64,000 bases of DNA from Bimuria novae-zelandiae CBS 107.79 (lineage: Eukaryota > Ascomycota > Dothideomycetes > Pleosporales > Didymosphaeriaceae). How positions within the stretch are numbered: the stretch's first letter is position 1; each line of letters starts with the position of its first letter. Positions 11,478 to 23,249 of the stretch are shown here, piece by piece. The translations under genes were made by a program, and so were the position numbers. Below the pieces are notes generated by a model. It saw nothing but the letters and a program-made list of their open reading frames with translations. It was not told where the DNA came from and did no database searches. The DNA is taken from contig ML976718.1 in the NCBI GenBank assembly GCA_010015655.1, forward strand, positions 248,001-312,000, in the 5' to 3' direction.

Positions 11478-13545
11478 TTACAGAACCTCCATCGCCATCT
11501 CGCCAGGCGCTCCTTCCAACAGATCTGGCCGGGCTGTAAAGGCGTTCCCCAAGTCGACGCCAATGACTTGTACTGGCCAGTCAATCAGATGCCAGTTCTC
11601 TCTGCCCAAAGCCATCGCCACTGCAATGATGAAGTTCGCACCCATGCCCTCCAACCACCACACGTTCCGCACCCTGCCTGCAAGAACAGCATAGTGAGCC
11701 AGTATCACTAAAGCGTCCCGGTTCTTCTCCTCGAGTAACCGTATAAACTCCCTTGAAATCCTCGCCGCCCACACAAAAATTGCGCCTCTATCCTTCATCT
11801 GCACAATCGTCTCCCCAGAATCCGCATCCGCGTATGCATAATCCACACTCGTCAAAAACGGGAAGTCGTTCTCCGCTACGACCAGATCGCTCACCAGCGC
11901 GTACGTCTCCCTCAGATAGAACAGCGCCGAGCTCAAGCAATCAACATGGGGTCCCTCTTTGGACCCACGCCAGAGTTCTGCAATGTCTGCAAGCCGCCGA
12001 TCTTCCTCGAGTGCGCGAGCGGATTTGGGCACCCGATTTTTAGGCCACCAATGGCGGTTTGCGACGACCGAGAGCTTGCCGTTGGCGACGTGGTCCCAGC
12101 CTGGCATCAAGACTGTCCACGGCCCGCGGAGGCCCCATACCGTACGTAAAGTGGCGGCGAGCATCTTGTCGACTACAAGTGAAGAGGGTGCGAGGGTGCC
12201 TGCGCATATGCTAGCTCGAATGTCCTCAATTTCTTGTGTGGCGGTCCGAAAGAAGTACACCGCAGTGAGTGTAGCGCTTGCGAAGAGCGCAGCAGCGTTG
12301 TTCGCGTTGATATCTTCCAGTGCCGGTCGGAAGCGCGATATCGCCTTGTTCATTTGGGAGGCGGCTAGGTCGATCATGGTCGCTCTTTCCGGACCATGGC
12401 CGTGCAGCCTTGCCAGATGGAGCGAGGCGACGGCTAAGATATTGTGCACGAGAAATTTGTGACCAGCGGCTAAGTCGGGGACGACGGATTGCCATGCTAC
12501 TTTTGCAGGATCGACATCTACTAGGGTGAGGCTTGTGGTGTACTCGTAGTGGTACAAGATGCCTTGTAATGCTGGCGGTAGATCCTCGCGTGTCTGCTTC
12601 CACATGTCGTTAAACCGAATGTACGGCGAGATCGCTGGAAACATTGGTGGGATCATCAGATCTGGCAAGGCCATGAGCGGTAAAGGTGTTGGTGAAAGAA
12701 TATCGAAGGGGGCCGATGCAGTCGATGGGAGCAGAGCCTCCGGTCCGAAGATTCCTTTAAATACACCGACTTCATCTAGCCTAGTTGATAGTACAGGTGT
12801 TTGCCCCGAAGGTGAGTACATAAATGGATCAGACGCTGAGGATGAAGGTGACGAAGTTGTCGATGGTGACGTGGTCGCGCATTTGGAAGGCGCTGACCCG
12901 GCCGTCAACCGGGTGGAAGGCGCAAGTAAGAGGAAGCTCTAATCAATGTAAGAAGGAGCTCTACAGTATCGTGACAGTTCACTCGGGAATTGGCTCACTT
13001 ACACAGTCATCTCCTCGCTTTTGACAATTTGCGCAAATTGGGTGGGCGCCGTCGCACTGTTCGTGGAGTTAGCATTAGTAATAGGGAAAGCCATGGCTTT
13101 CAATCTACTCCGATATCTTGTTGGTTGAGGTACAGATCTTGATTGCCACCGCAAATATATGTGGCGCGGGTCTCCATACATGCGACTCTGAATTGAGCTT
13201 TCGCGACTGTACAAAACGTTGCTAGTACAGTGGTATACTGCGTGAAATTTTTTCTGACCTTCACTGTGATATATTCACAGTCCTCACCGATAAATCTGCT
13301 AAATGGTATACATGCATCATACCTCCTCCGGCAGACCAACGTCTATTCGGCCGCTTAAGGGAGTCTTTTTCCGGACGATTAGTCTCAAAAACCTGCAATT
13401 CAAATTCTCATGGTATGGCGTTTTCCTCGTTTGGTGGTCTCAGAGAAAAGGACGCGTATTTACCTACTTTGATTCGTCTTCGCTTGCATTGCGAGCACCC
13501 AAATCTTGTCTTATTATGTGCCTTTCTCGTTCCCATAGTCCTCAT
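11478..13545 (-). CDS. Zn2Cys6 transcription factor with fungal-specific TF domain
   Basis: Three exons are proposed on the minus strand: 13545-13468 (or start at 13536), 13056-13003 and 12938-11478, giving about 530 aa. The first two join to NKTRFGCSQCKRRRIK plus CDGAHPICANCQKRGDDC. That has the exact binuclear-cluster spacing C-x2-C-x6-C-x6-C-x2-C-x6-C, so these exons are certain to belong together. All three junctions are phase 0. Intron 1 (13057-13467, donor GTAGGT) is 411 bp, unusually long for this genome, and intron 2 (12939-13002) is 64 bp. After the cluster comes a Ser/Thr-rich linker, then a long helical region containing LLHHYEY-like and KFLVHNILAVASLHLARLHG segments typical of the fungal_trans_2 group that includes sterol-uptake type regulators. 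It should act in the nucleus as a DNA-binding regulator. Its targets cannot be inferred, since no biosynthetic cluster lies nearby. Confidence 0.85.
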
Positions 13546-14505
13546 CGCGATTTCCGAGCCGTACCATAAATCAGTGCTTTTGATTCGCGTGATAAGCGAG
13601 TTCTTTGCCGGAGAGCATTCAGTGTGTTCCGTATGTAGGTGGGTAATCGGGAAGTACGTGGGTATGCGGGGTTGCGGTACCACTCCGCCATAAAGACGTG
13701 CTTAATTATATAAAGACCAAGAGCGCATTAGCTCGCCGCTGTACAAATGTTATAGACCAGATTTCCCTCCCCTTCGCGACGTCAGACGAATTGGTCCGCA
13801 TTGTGGCTTGAGCGTTGGCCTCGATGTCGCGGTAGCAGGCTTGCGTGTACCTCGGGGCCCGCTTAAAGCTCCACTTTTTGGAGGATCTCGTACTCCACTC
13901 GTTGTAAGTGGTGGGCACGTTGGACGCAGATTCGGTTTTTCCAAACATGACCGATCTAATCGGGTTCAGTGTTCAGCTTCTCACATGCTCATCCGCCGAT
14001 TCTCCCGCCCTCCCCTTTTTCTCGGAAAAGACAAAGAATCGTCCACATCGTGCCACGAACCGCTCCACACCCAAAAAAGACCCGCTTGTTGGAATCCCAG
14101 GACGCGTCAAAACACACATAGAAGAAAGCACAAACGGTGATCCGTGCCGTCACGAGCAAGTACGCCACACATCAGATGAGGTCCCTGGTGCGTGATGGCG
14201 GACTCTTGCAAGTATATATGTGGGCGAAACTGCTGGGTGAATAGCGTCACTTCAACACTAGGTTGAGAACGTGTGCGGCCTTTTGACCCACGTCGCTGGA
14301 CAGCGAAAGTATACGCAGACAGTATATCATGAATTGGCTCATCCCTGCAACATCAGTCGGGGGAGACGATGGATACGGTGCGAAGATTGAGGTATTACAC
14401 CAGGAAAGATCGATGCGCATATCGTGCAGGCAACTCAGAAGAGCAAAGCTCGTTTCACATTCCCTACATGGGTGATGTTGACGCTGCACATTCGAAAACA
14501 ACCCT
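13546..14505. other. intergenic between the transcription factor and DIS3
   Basis: This holds the promoter side of the transcription factor gene and the 3' flank of DIS3. The short frames on both strands have no family resemblance. The composition is ordinary, with no repeats that I can see. Confidence 0.5.
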
Positions 14506-17500
14506 CTAAACGAGCGTCAATTTGACCTTCCTCTTCCCCGTACTTCCCTCAACCTCGTCCGTGATCCTCACCCTCACCTTCTCGAAGAGCTCCACATTCC
14601 TGCCCACAGATCCCTTAACACTGAGCACGTAGTTCTCCGCATCGAACTCCGCCTCTGGCTCAGGGGTAGCCAGGTCCCGTAGACGGATCAAGCTCTCTAT
14701 GCCGAACCTGGGTACAAACACGACAAAGCCGTTGGAGAAGACCTTCATCACGAACCCATCCTCGGTGACGTCCTTGCCCTTGAGCGCCTGTCCGACGTAG
14801 TACTCAATTGATGCACGTCCTGCCATCTGTGCATTGCGATGCCGCACGTTGATGTTCTTGCATACACCTTCCAACTTAGACTTCGAGTGCAAAGACGCGT
14901 CAAGCGGCTCATAATCGATGGCGGCAGCGAGCTGACGGTGCGCCTCCAGATCCGCATATCGACGAATCGGAGACGTGAAGTGCGTATAGATCTCTGACGC
15001 GAGACCATAATGACGGAACTCTGGGTAAGCTTGCGTACCTGCACAGAAGTACTCTGCGGACATCATGCAACGGGTTGCCATGATACGGACGAGAGTGTTG
15101 AAGAAAGGCTCTGAAGGCTCGACGCACGTGTCTAGGGAATCGGCAAGGGCTTTAGAGGTGTCGGTGCGGAGTTCCATGCCCTTCTTGACTTTCAGTTGAT
15201 TGGCGAGCTCTTCGAAGTTCGTCTTGGGTGGGGCGCCGTGACGGCGGAGCAGTGCGGTTTGCGGAAAGGCCTCGTAGTTTTTGGCAGCGACACTGATGTT
15301 GGCGAGCAACATGAACTCCTCCACGAGCGAGTTTGTGTCGAGCAGGCGCTTGGTCTGCACATCGACGGGATCGGATGTCTCTGATTCGGTTTGCACTTTC
15401 ACCTCGGGCGAGGCGAGGTTGAGAGCGCCGGCATCATAACGCTTCTGCTTAAGCTTCTTGGAGAGCATAAGCAACGTGCGCATGCCCTCCGTGAGGTCGT
15501 CCTGCTGAGTGACATCGTCGATGCGGATCTGAGCTTGCTCGTAGCTGAAGGCTTCGCGGGAGCGAATGACGGACTTGGTGAAGTGTGATGTGATAATGTC
15601 AGCGTCGGGTGTGACTTCCCACAGAACAGAAAATGCATAGCGCTCTACATAAGGCTTGAGCGAACAAAGGTCTGTGCCAAGAAGCATGGGCAACATGTCT
15701 ATGCGCTTGTCGACGAGGTATACGGTTGTGCCGCGCTGACTGGCTTCCTTGTCCATGGCATTATTAGGCTTCACGAAATGCGACACGTCGGCTATATGTA
15801 CGCCCACTTCGAAGTTTCCGTTTGGCAATTTGCGTGCGTGAAGAGCGTCGTCGATGTCGACACAACCTGGAGGGTCGATGCTGCAGACCAGAAGATCTCG
15901 TAAATCCTTCCGTCCTTTCCAGCCTGGATCATCCACGCTCACGGGGACTTTCCAATCGTGCCCTTCAGCAGGTAGGCAGTCCAGCACCGTCTTTGGAAAT
16001 GGCTTGTATTGCACGTCCCATTCCAGCAGCAAGGCTTCAGTTTCTGCACCCTTGGACTCCAGCTCTCCGAGTGATCGAACGAAATGGCCCATTGGATACC
16101 GTGAGTCTCTATCCCACGAATCTATGGTAGCCAGTATTCGCTGACCAAGAAGCTCCCCAGCCTGCCTTGTTCGTATCCTAATCTTCGGGATGCGTTTGTC
16201 CATGGGAACTAAAAAAACCATCTGCTGCTGTCTGGTGGATTTTGATGTCGTGCGCACAGAGTCGCGATCAATATGCCCAACGTACTGTCTCCAATTCCGC
16301 TTGACGATACCGACAACGCGTGCAGTGGGCTGTGGCTTACCCTCGGAGCTTTGACCGTGTGCGCGCTTGACCTCCTCTTGTAATGCTTTTCGTTCTCGCT
16401 CGGACACGATGTTCTCACCGTCCTCAACCTCAGGGTTGTCGTTCTTGTTCAGAGTTTCCTCTTCAATAATCTTGGTTGACGGGGCCTTCCATTGATCTTG
16501 TGGAAGAATCTCAACCACCACAACATCTCCAGATACAGCCCGGTTGCCGTTTTCTCGTCCTAGTACTAACAAAGACTTGTCGAAAGCGGGAACATGTACA
16601 GAACCTTCAAGGTAATTGTATGGTGAAACGTTGAAGATGCCCTGATGCAGGATGCCTGCTTTGACGCCAGTCATCATCTTGGAGATTGTGTAATGCTCGG
16701 AGTAGAAAAGCTCAGTCTTCTTCGAGCGCACTTCCCTCTGGTCTTGGGCAGCACTCATCATGTCGAGTAATTCGTCGGCATTTTCAAGTCCGAATACGAA
16801 GTCAGCGACTGCAGATTGTTAGAGTGCATTTCGGATCGCTGGTATGTGCCAACTCACGGGTACTTGAGGGGATGTTCTCCGCTCTTGCTTTGCGCAAACA
16901 GTCCCTATCATCAGTGATCATCACAACGGTTGGAATGCGCGTCTGCTTGTTACTCCTGGCCTTCACGGCCTGGGTAATGTGCTCGTTGTACCATTGCACC
17001 GCTCGTCGTACCGCTCGGTCATTCCTGTCATTGATAGTCTCTCCGGTCTCCCGGGGAACATGGGTTTCCTGGCGGAATTCGTTAAAGAAGACATAGAATC
17101 GCTTGCCTTCGTGCTTGGTCAGGGCGATCAGACGATGATACAGCGGCAATGAGCGATTCTTGACCTCTTCCAGTACGGTCTGCAAGACAATGACATCGTG
17201 AAAAGCTGTCTCAACCTCGAACAGATCCATCCCAGAGAGAAAGGCGTTCGTATCAGGGACTAGATATAGACCATCTGGGTAGTCTTTCGAGCCAGCAGGT
17301 GTATCTGACAACACAAACGGCGTGGCTGCACTCTCGTCAATAGATTGTCGATCATCACGTGAAATTTCAATCCTTACCTTTCTTCCCAAAGTCTGTGGGC
17401 GCAATTTCTAGACATGCTCGGCATAGATTTGACGAGCAAGGGATATCTTTGCGCAGGTAAAGCTCTCTTACAATCTTCTGCACCTTGCCACTCTTCGTCG

Positions 17501-17579
17501 AGCGCACATAGACCTTGCTCGAGAGATTGTGACCTCCACGGTCGGCAGCATTAGAGCGCTTCAGGCTGAAGTACTCCAT
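14506..17579 (-). CDS. DIS3: exosome catalytic subunit Dis3/Rrp44
   Basis: This is the 3'-5' exoribonuclease and endonuclease of the RNA exosome, acting on rRNA precursors, unstable nuclear transcripts and cytoplasmic mRNA. Three exons: 17579-17378, 17325-16858 and 16808-14506. Both introns (52 and 49 bp) are phase 1 with consensus ends (GTAAGG/GCAG and GTGAGT/GCAG). The product is 990 aa, close to the yeast protein of about 1000 aa. The N-terminus carries a CR3-like cysteine motif ([12 protein letters not shown]). A PIN endonuclease domain follows at about 85-210, with acidic residues Asp92 (VPDTNAF), Glu120/121, Asp170 (NDRNDRA) and Asp206/207. Two cold-shock domains, the RNB domain with [20 protein letters not shown] and acids at about 535, 541, 543 and 544, and a C-terminal S1 domain complete the canonical order. 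All catalytic positions I can check are intact. It is divergent from VMA13 with 435 bp between the starts. Confidence 0.97.
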
Positions 17580-18014
17580 ATTTTCGAGCTGGCGGCGACA
17601 GCGAGTCGGCGAAAGTGGTGAGGGAGGGATGGGTTTGTTCGAAAATGTGCCTTTGCCAAGAGATATTTGGGTACTACGGAACTAATCCCAAAAAGGAAAG
17701 CACGAGCAACATCTGAAGAAAGAGCGACTCAAAAACTTTGTAATAATTTGTTAAAAGACAGAGTCTGATAGGTATGCGCTATTTCCGGTCGCCCTCATAC
17801 CAGCGAGGTTAACTTTAAGTTCGGCGTGAAGGGCACGCATTGTTGACCATGCAGTTCTGAGCTCAGGTGGAGCTTGGACCAGCCCAATGACGCTCCTCGT
17901 GCAGCTCAGCGGGCGTGCTCGTACCAGAACAACACTACGACCTCCCCGCAACCCAATCTCGTCCTTGTCGCGGGCGCTCTTACAGCACCTGTCGTCACAT
18001 AGAGTACCGCTATC
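17580..18014. promoter_or_regulatory. divergent promoter region between DIS3 and VMA13
   Basis: The two start codons face away from each other, so this 435-bp interval must contain both promoters and both 5' UTRs. I see purine-rich and T-rich patches but no motif that I can assign to a named factor. No TATA box at a convincing distance is evident. Overlapping short frames in this region are not supported as genes. Confidence 0.6.
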
Positions 18015-19568
18015 ATGTCGCTCGATCCGCCGCCGTATCTCTTCACGATCCAGGCCAACATTCGCACCCGACCGATATCATGGGAAGGTGCGATGCGGGC
18101 GAAGACCATCACCGATGCAGACCTTCAAAAGATCAAGTCAATCGACAAGGTGCGCAAGGAGGATCGCAAGAACAGAGTTGAGGGCGACGTGCATAGCTTT
18201 GTAACGCTGCTGCTGGGCGGAAACGGATCGCAGAGCATTTTCGAGGCTGCAGCGAAACGCCAGGACATCGTACAATACATGCTGGTGCTGACGGAGGATC
18301 TCATAAACGGTATAGAAGTTCCTCCTGCGACATGAAAGGATGCTTACAGCAGCATAGATATCCCTGCCCTCACAGAAGCGCTCATCCAGCATCCTACTCC
18401 CTTCAAGCCCTTTCTCCCGCTCCTCAAAGTCGGCCAGACCGTCGAGGACACGATTCCCTTGCTCACTTCCTCGGTCCTTTCTAAGTTCCTATCATACGCT
18501 CTTGCCCATTCTACCAAAACAACCTCCCAGATCGATGAAGCTCTGCCGCAACTGTACAACTACCTCGCGGCGCTCGCAAAGAGCCAAGATGCAGGTCTTC
18601 AAGATATCGCCGTTCAGGAATACTCAGCAGTACTCCGAAACAAGAAATCGAGGGAGCTGTTCTGGAAGCAGAGACAAGAGACCCTCAGTCCGTTGATAGA
18701 TATCCTCACCCTGGCTTCTGGTGCTAGCAAGGACTCAAACTCGTCTCTACGGGGCGGTGCAGCAGGGAGCATTCGCAGCGTGCCCGATGGTCTCACCGGA
18801 GGTGTCGGACTGCAGCTGCTCTATCATGTCCTTTTAGTCATATGGCAGCTTAGCTTCGAGGGCGAGCTGGTTGGCGATGGGCTTCAAGAGTATGATTCCC
18901 CCCATCTTGAGACTTCATAGCGACTGACCTAAACCAGTGAACACGATATCGTCATGCTGTACACTCACCTCCTCCGGATCTCGCCGAAAGAGAAGACTAC
19001 CCGCCTGCTACTCTCTACGCTCCTGAATCTCCTTACATCGAACCGACAGACCCTCCTCCCTGCCGCAGTCCTCGCGCGCTTACCATCGCTTCTCTCGACG
19101 CTCAAGTCGCGCCACTTGACAGACGACGATGCGCTTGAGGATCTAAAATCGCTGAACGAGTTGTTGGAAGAGTACACAACCACGCAAACGACGTTTGATG
19201 AATACGCCGCTGAGCTGCGCTCTGGGCATCTGCGTTGGTCACCACCTCATCGCAACCCGGACTTCTGGCGCGACAACGCCCGCCGCATCCTCGAAGAGAA
19301 CAAGGGCGAGCTACCAAGGAAACTCGCCGAGATCCTTTCCAAATCATGGGACAACGACAAGCAAGTACTAGCCATCGGCTGCAACGACGTCGCCTGCCTT
19401 GTGAAGGAGGTGCCTGAGAAGCGATACCAGCTTGAAAAGATTGGCCTGAAGGGCAGAGTGATGGAGCTCATGCAGGAAGCGGATGAGAGCGTGCGGTGGG
19501 AAAGCTTGAGGGCTGTTGGAGAGTGGCTACGCTACAGCTTTGAGTCGAAGGACTTGCCAGTGCGGTAA
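18015..19568 (+). CDS. VMA13: V-type proton ATPase subunit H (Vma13)
   Basis: Subunit H belongs to the peripheral V1 sector. It is needed for ATP-driven proton transport into the vacuole and silences free V1 after disassembly. Exons are 18015-18309, 18358-18889 and 18938-19568. Intron 1 (48 bp) has donor GTATAG, acceptor CATAG and phase 1. Intron 2 (48 bp) has donor GTATGA, CTGAC branch, acceptor CCAG and phase 2. The protein is 485 aa, against 478 in yeast. The N-terminal Armadillo/HEAT-like superhelix includes PISWEGAMRAKTITDADL and WQLSFEGELVGDGL. The C-terminal domain contains NARRILEENKG, DNDKQVLAIGCNDVACLVKE and VRWESLRAVGEWL, matching the WRENA...QVLAVAAHDIG...VRYNALLAVQ pattern of the family. 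The start ATG with A at -3 agrees with the family N-terminus. Nothing is missing. Confidence 0.95.
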
Positions 19569-20168
19569 GGTCTGTCATATGTTGAGTGGCTTGAGGGGTG
19601 TCTCTGGAAGAAATAGATTTTCGGGACATGGAACCTGTATGTATTTCCCTGTTAGTATAACCGAGCATGGCGTGCGTCTTCAATAAACGATTTGTACAAA
19701 TTATTGTCCCCACGTCATCCTCAATATTGAAGAAAACTGAATCTCTAACCCGTATTTTTCATCAATGCTGTGAGCAAGCTGCCATTGTTCGTGACTGCTC
19801 TACATGAAGCCCGTGCAGTTTGGTGACGTTCGAAGCTGCCGAGCTGGCACTCGGAACGTTGCCATATTGCGAAATTCGACCCTGGATTATGGCAAGATCG
19901 CTTCGCTTCATTCAAGGAAGAACGGACGAGCAGGTTATGGGATCCTAACAACCCGATATGCGGGCACAGAGTTCCAGCGCGTGTGGCTTCTCTACGACCC
20001 CACACGTATTGCATCATCATTATCTTGCGAGAGGAGAATAGAGCCTTGGAAGTTCTTGTTCATCGTGTTATGTGTAGGACGACTGTGTGAAGCGCCCAGG
20101 CGAGACATGTGGCTTCCAAACCACGTATGCATAGCAACTGACTATTTGGGATGTAGTATAGAGTCTGG

Positions 20169-20270
20169 ATGAGGCTAATACGGGATTGGAATCGGCGCTA
20201 TCGGCATTACGAGCTGACCATGTATATATATCTTGGGCCGTACACAGTGAAGGTACTTTGGGCCTCCTCC
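20169..20270 (+). other. duplicated gene fragment, copy 1 (GPYTVKVLW)
   Basis: The frame from ATG 20169 reads through RDWNRRYRHYELTM and GPYTVKVLW. A related segment lies about 920 bp downstream at 21091-21190. The 26 bases around CGTACACAGTGAAGGTACTT differ by only a few substitutions between the two. The shared AAG-GTACTTTGGG could be a splice donor after the Val-Lys codons, which would make each copy the first exon of a short gene. I could not build a convincing second exon that is shared, so I list these as related fragments of unknown function. Confidence 0.4.
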
Positions 20271-21090
20271 TTCTTCTCTTGCTCATCGCTTACCCTTGAG
20301 TTCGTATGCCCGTTTCCGGCTTTGCATTCCTACTCGATGTCTCCACAATCTTCGCAGACCACGTTGAGAAATCCACCCTCGCGTTTTCCTCGTTGAACAG
20401 ACAGAAGAAAATACACCTTGTTCTTAACTAAACCAGTTGAACCAAGCGAAACAAGCGAAGATGGAGGAACAATTGCGGACAGAAACACCTCGCTCTGCAA
20501 CCCTCGGTCAGACACGACTTCAACCTGATAATACGCCCCCGACGAAACCACAATGCACTACAGAATGTACATAGCACCAGCAGGTAGTTGATATAGAGGA
20601 TGTCACCTAGTTAACATGCTTGCCCAATTTAATCGGAACACTGTGTGCGTGCCTTGTCGCACTCGCTGGGCCCGGCGTTCCGACAAAGCTCTGCCATGCT
20701 CGTAACTCGCTCGTCATCTGCATGGTACTGTGCATGTGCAAATATTGAATTGTTGACGGGTTACCATCCGCGGGCTTTGTGCTGCCGTAGCACGAATCCT
20801 TCCTTCCAATTTATCCTGTTTGTACTACATCGGAGGGCATTCTCATTCCCGAGGCTGATGCTCCGCAGGTACATTTGAGCAATTTACTAGTCAACAGCCC
20901 AGGTAGCGTTTTGCAGCCGTTGAATTTGTATTCTATGGCCACAGTGATACTAGTCTACGTTCAAGACTTCGATGCATATTCATTTGAATGATAGACGCGG
21001 TCATGACATGGATCGGGTTCAGATAAATTCAAACCCCCACGTGTACTACCTTCTACATATCGCTACGGTACCGAGAGGTATTTCTACAAA

Positions 21091-21442
21091 ATGAATAAGA
21101 CCCCACGTATTCGTAATCAACGTCATCGCTACACGATGGCAAGTACAATTCCAGGCCCGTACGCAGTGAAGGTACTTTGGGGGCCACCACTTTCTTTCCT
21201 CTTCATTTCCGTTCACACCCCCAACCCCCCAAAGCGCATTGACAGAAAAGCAATACCACCTAGAATTATACCACCGCGAGCTCAGATACGCAACATCAAT
21301 CAGCCCCTTCCCTTCTACACTCTGGGATAGCTACATCGCTACTGCGAGGAGGTATCGCGACAATACCAGAAGGGCTAACGATAGTTATTCCAACACCGAA
21401 GCTACTTCGCTAGGCTGCTATAGCGCAGCAGTTCTGGACTAA
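21091..21442 (+). other. duplicated gene fragment, copy 2 (GPYAVKVLW)
   Basis: This is the paralogous segment of 20169-20270, reading RNQRHRYTMAS and GPYAVKVLW from ATG 21091. A downstream frame from 21239 (EKQYHLELYHREL, then a run to TAA at 21440) looks moderately protein-like and could be a second exon. A phase-compatible junction with acceptor GACAG at 21243 is not clean, because the direct phase-0 join meets a stop. Function unknown. Confidence 0.35.
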
Positions 21443-21664
21443 ACAAACCTGGCTTTCGACTACCCACATCTCACACGGGAGATTCTTTCCGCGATAGAAT
21501 AGAGCGTGAGTCTTTCTCCTATACCATTGTCAATTGAGGAGCCAGACGAAGGAATGATTTCGGCTGCCGAATGAGCTCAAGTGCTCCTGCTAACGATCCA
21601 GCAGTGTCCAACTCTTGGAACCTGGTTGTCCGATTGTAGGATTTGATACTTCATCGACCTGCAT

Positions 21665-21904
21665 TTGTCGCAGCTGTTTGATTTGTGGATCGTCTATGTC
21701 GTTCATAAAGCGTTTGTTGGGGATGAGTGTCTGATCCTTGACGGTGGCCACCGCAGAGAAAACAAAGGTTATGTGTCCAACATGAGGTCAATTGCGAGTG
21801 AATGCGTTGAGATTGAAGAACGTGTCATCCCAGTAGAAACCCTCCCGCTCGACTGGGGACATAGGCGGGCCGAGTGCCGCTGCGTGCACGATCTTAACGT
21901 CTGA
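21665..21904 (+). pseudogene. coding-like fragment with KAFVGD motif, unknown family
   Basis: The plus-strand frame contains VVHKAFVGDECLILDGGHRR and continues through a Cys/Glu-rich stretch to a stop at 21902-21904. It is clearly similar to the frame at 34473-34706 (IVGKAFVGDGCPVLGCGHC) on the other side of the retroelement insertion. The shared pattern is K-A-F-V-G-D-x-C-x-(I/V)-L-x2-G-H. I do not know the family. There is no upstream start in a good context, so it may be an exon or a relic. Confidence 0.35.
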
Positions 21905-22211
21905 CGTCAGAATAGAACTTTCCTAGATTCGCCAGAGGGATTGCGGCCTTCGATGACCGGAAGTCTTTATTAGACGACGTCAATGGCCTCGCCCGCGTGC
22001 CCGCCCCGTCGGAAGGTAAGGGCTCCTTGAACGCCATCCACAAGATGCGTATGTTGTAGTAGCTTGGTTCTGGAAGCATGTACGCAGCGCCATGCTGGTG
22101 ATTCCAGGGCGGATCGACAACTTGTTCGGCGCCAAATTTGACTGAATATGAGCTGCGAGCTCGTCTAGGATCTGGGGTAGCTGTCGTGGAGCGAACTCGC
22201 AGTGTCAGCAA
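21894..22211 (-). other. possible C-terminal exon of an unknown gene
   Basis: The minus-strand frame has protein-like composition in its centre (VDPPWNHQHGAAYMLPEP then SYYNIRILWMAFKEPLP). It runs to a stop at 21894 with no codon-level sign of RIP. No initiating ATG is convincing, so if real it is an internal or last exon whose upstream exons would lie towards 22500. Beyond 22559 those are displaced by the copia insertion. I cannot name a family, and chance remains a serious alternative. Confidence 0.3.
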
Positions 22212-22559
22212 TCAGCCAATCGAGCAACTCACCCTCTTTACCGTACGCACCGCACCCACCATCAGCATTTCTACCCGCCGCGGAGCGGTGCCGGTTCTGG
22301 CTGAGACACGTCGAAGCCGCTCGAAGGAAGGACGAGGTCCTTATCAGGTTGCCCCGGTGACACCACAGTCACCTTCAGGTGGGCCGCTGTTGATCACCAT
22401 GGCAGTCTGGAAGACCATGAAGGGATACTTTGAGCAAAAATGAGCGCACAGCGACGCGCTCCAGGCGCAGGTCTCCCCACACCTACTGGTCCCTACGGCT
22501 TCGGCGTAAGGTTGTTGGTCGACGCAGACTGTGGCCTGTCGCTCGGGCTGACTGGTATA

Positions 22560-22780
22560 TGTTGCGGTGTATGCAGTGAAGCAAAAGACCATGTATAGTA
22601 GCTCAATCAAGATAAAAAGTGTATTGTTTATGGTCACTTTTTGTATAGCTATAACTAGGGTTTGTTTACATAACGTATCTACAATACTATTAAGGTAAGA
22701 GATACTTAATATAATAAGGAAGTAGTACTAGACTGCTACTACGTAGTATATATAATCCGCGTCTCCTTATAACTGTCACA
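22560..22780 (-). repeat. 3' LTR of outer copia element
   Basis: It lies at the 3' end in element orientation. It is preceded at 22555-22559 by GTATA and followed inward by a sequence that on the minus strand is purine-rich (GGATAAGGGGATG next to TGTGACAG), the expected polypurine tract. It is less GC-rich towards its right half, with RIP-type differences from the partner LTR. Confidence 0.9.
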
Positions 22781-23007
22781 CATCCCCTTATCCTATAGTT
22801 ACTCTATAACGTAAGGATAAATCTCTTAAGTATCCTTCTTTATCTTACAATCCTTTAAACAAATATTTATATGGTATAGCTACTATATAAATTTAATATA
22901 TTTTTATCAAGGAAGGATCTTTATTATACTATTAATAAGTATTTAGTTTATAAATTTTTAGTATACGTAAAGATAGTTCTCCTTATCCTCGTAGCAGATT
23001 TAGTTTT

Positions 23008-23249
23008 TGTTAATACGGCAATAGGCTGTTGGATCAAGACTTCGTTGCAACGATGTGGTATTGATTTAATTCTTAATTGCAGATCTATTGTGGTGGGCTA
23101 TTGTAAGAAGTATTTATCAAGCGTGGTTTGTCCCCTACTAGCCTAATTAGGACTAGCGCAACAAACTATAGGTAAACTACGTAATAAACCGCAGGCAAAC
23201 TGCATAGCGGTGAAAGCCGTAGTAGTGTTGCGCAGGTTTGAAGCCAACA
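23008..23249 (-). repeat. 3' LTR of inner copia element
   Basis: It is 242 bp and the same length as its partner at 28584-28825. It starts TGTTAATA and ends CCAACA on the plus strand, with GTTTT immediately to its left. Confidence 0.95.

Larger units (their letters stand above)
19569..22554. other. gene-poor interval left of the retroelement island
   Basis: About 3 kb with ordinary composition and no confidently recognised gene. It contains two related segments encoding GPY(T/A)VKVLW and two coding-like fragments (21665-21904 plus, 21894-22211 minus), listed separately. The interval ends at the 5-bp target duplication of the outer copia element. In the ancestral locus it continued directly into what is now 34139. 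Confidence 0.5.

Noticed and set aside
9281..19568. A biosynthetic or functional cluster controlled by the Zn2Cys6 factor
   Set aside because: The neighbours (Apq12-like, DUF6594-type, exosome nuclease, V-ATPase subunit) are unrelated and no synthase, oxidase or transporter gene is present.
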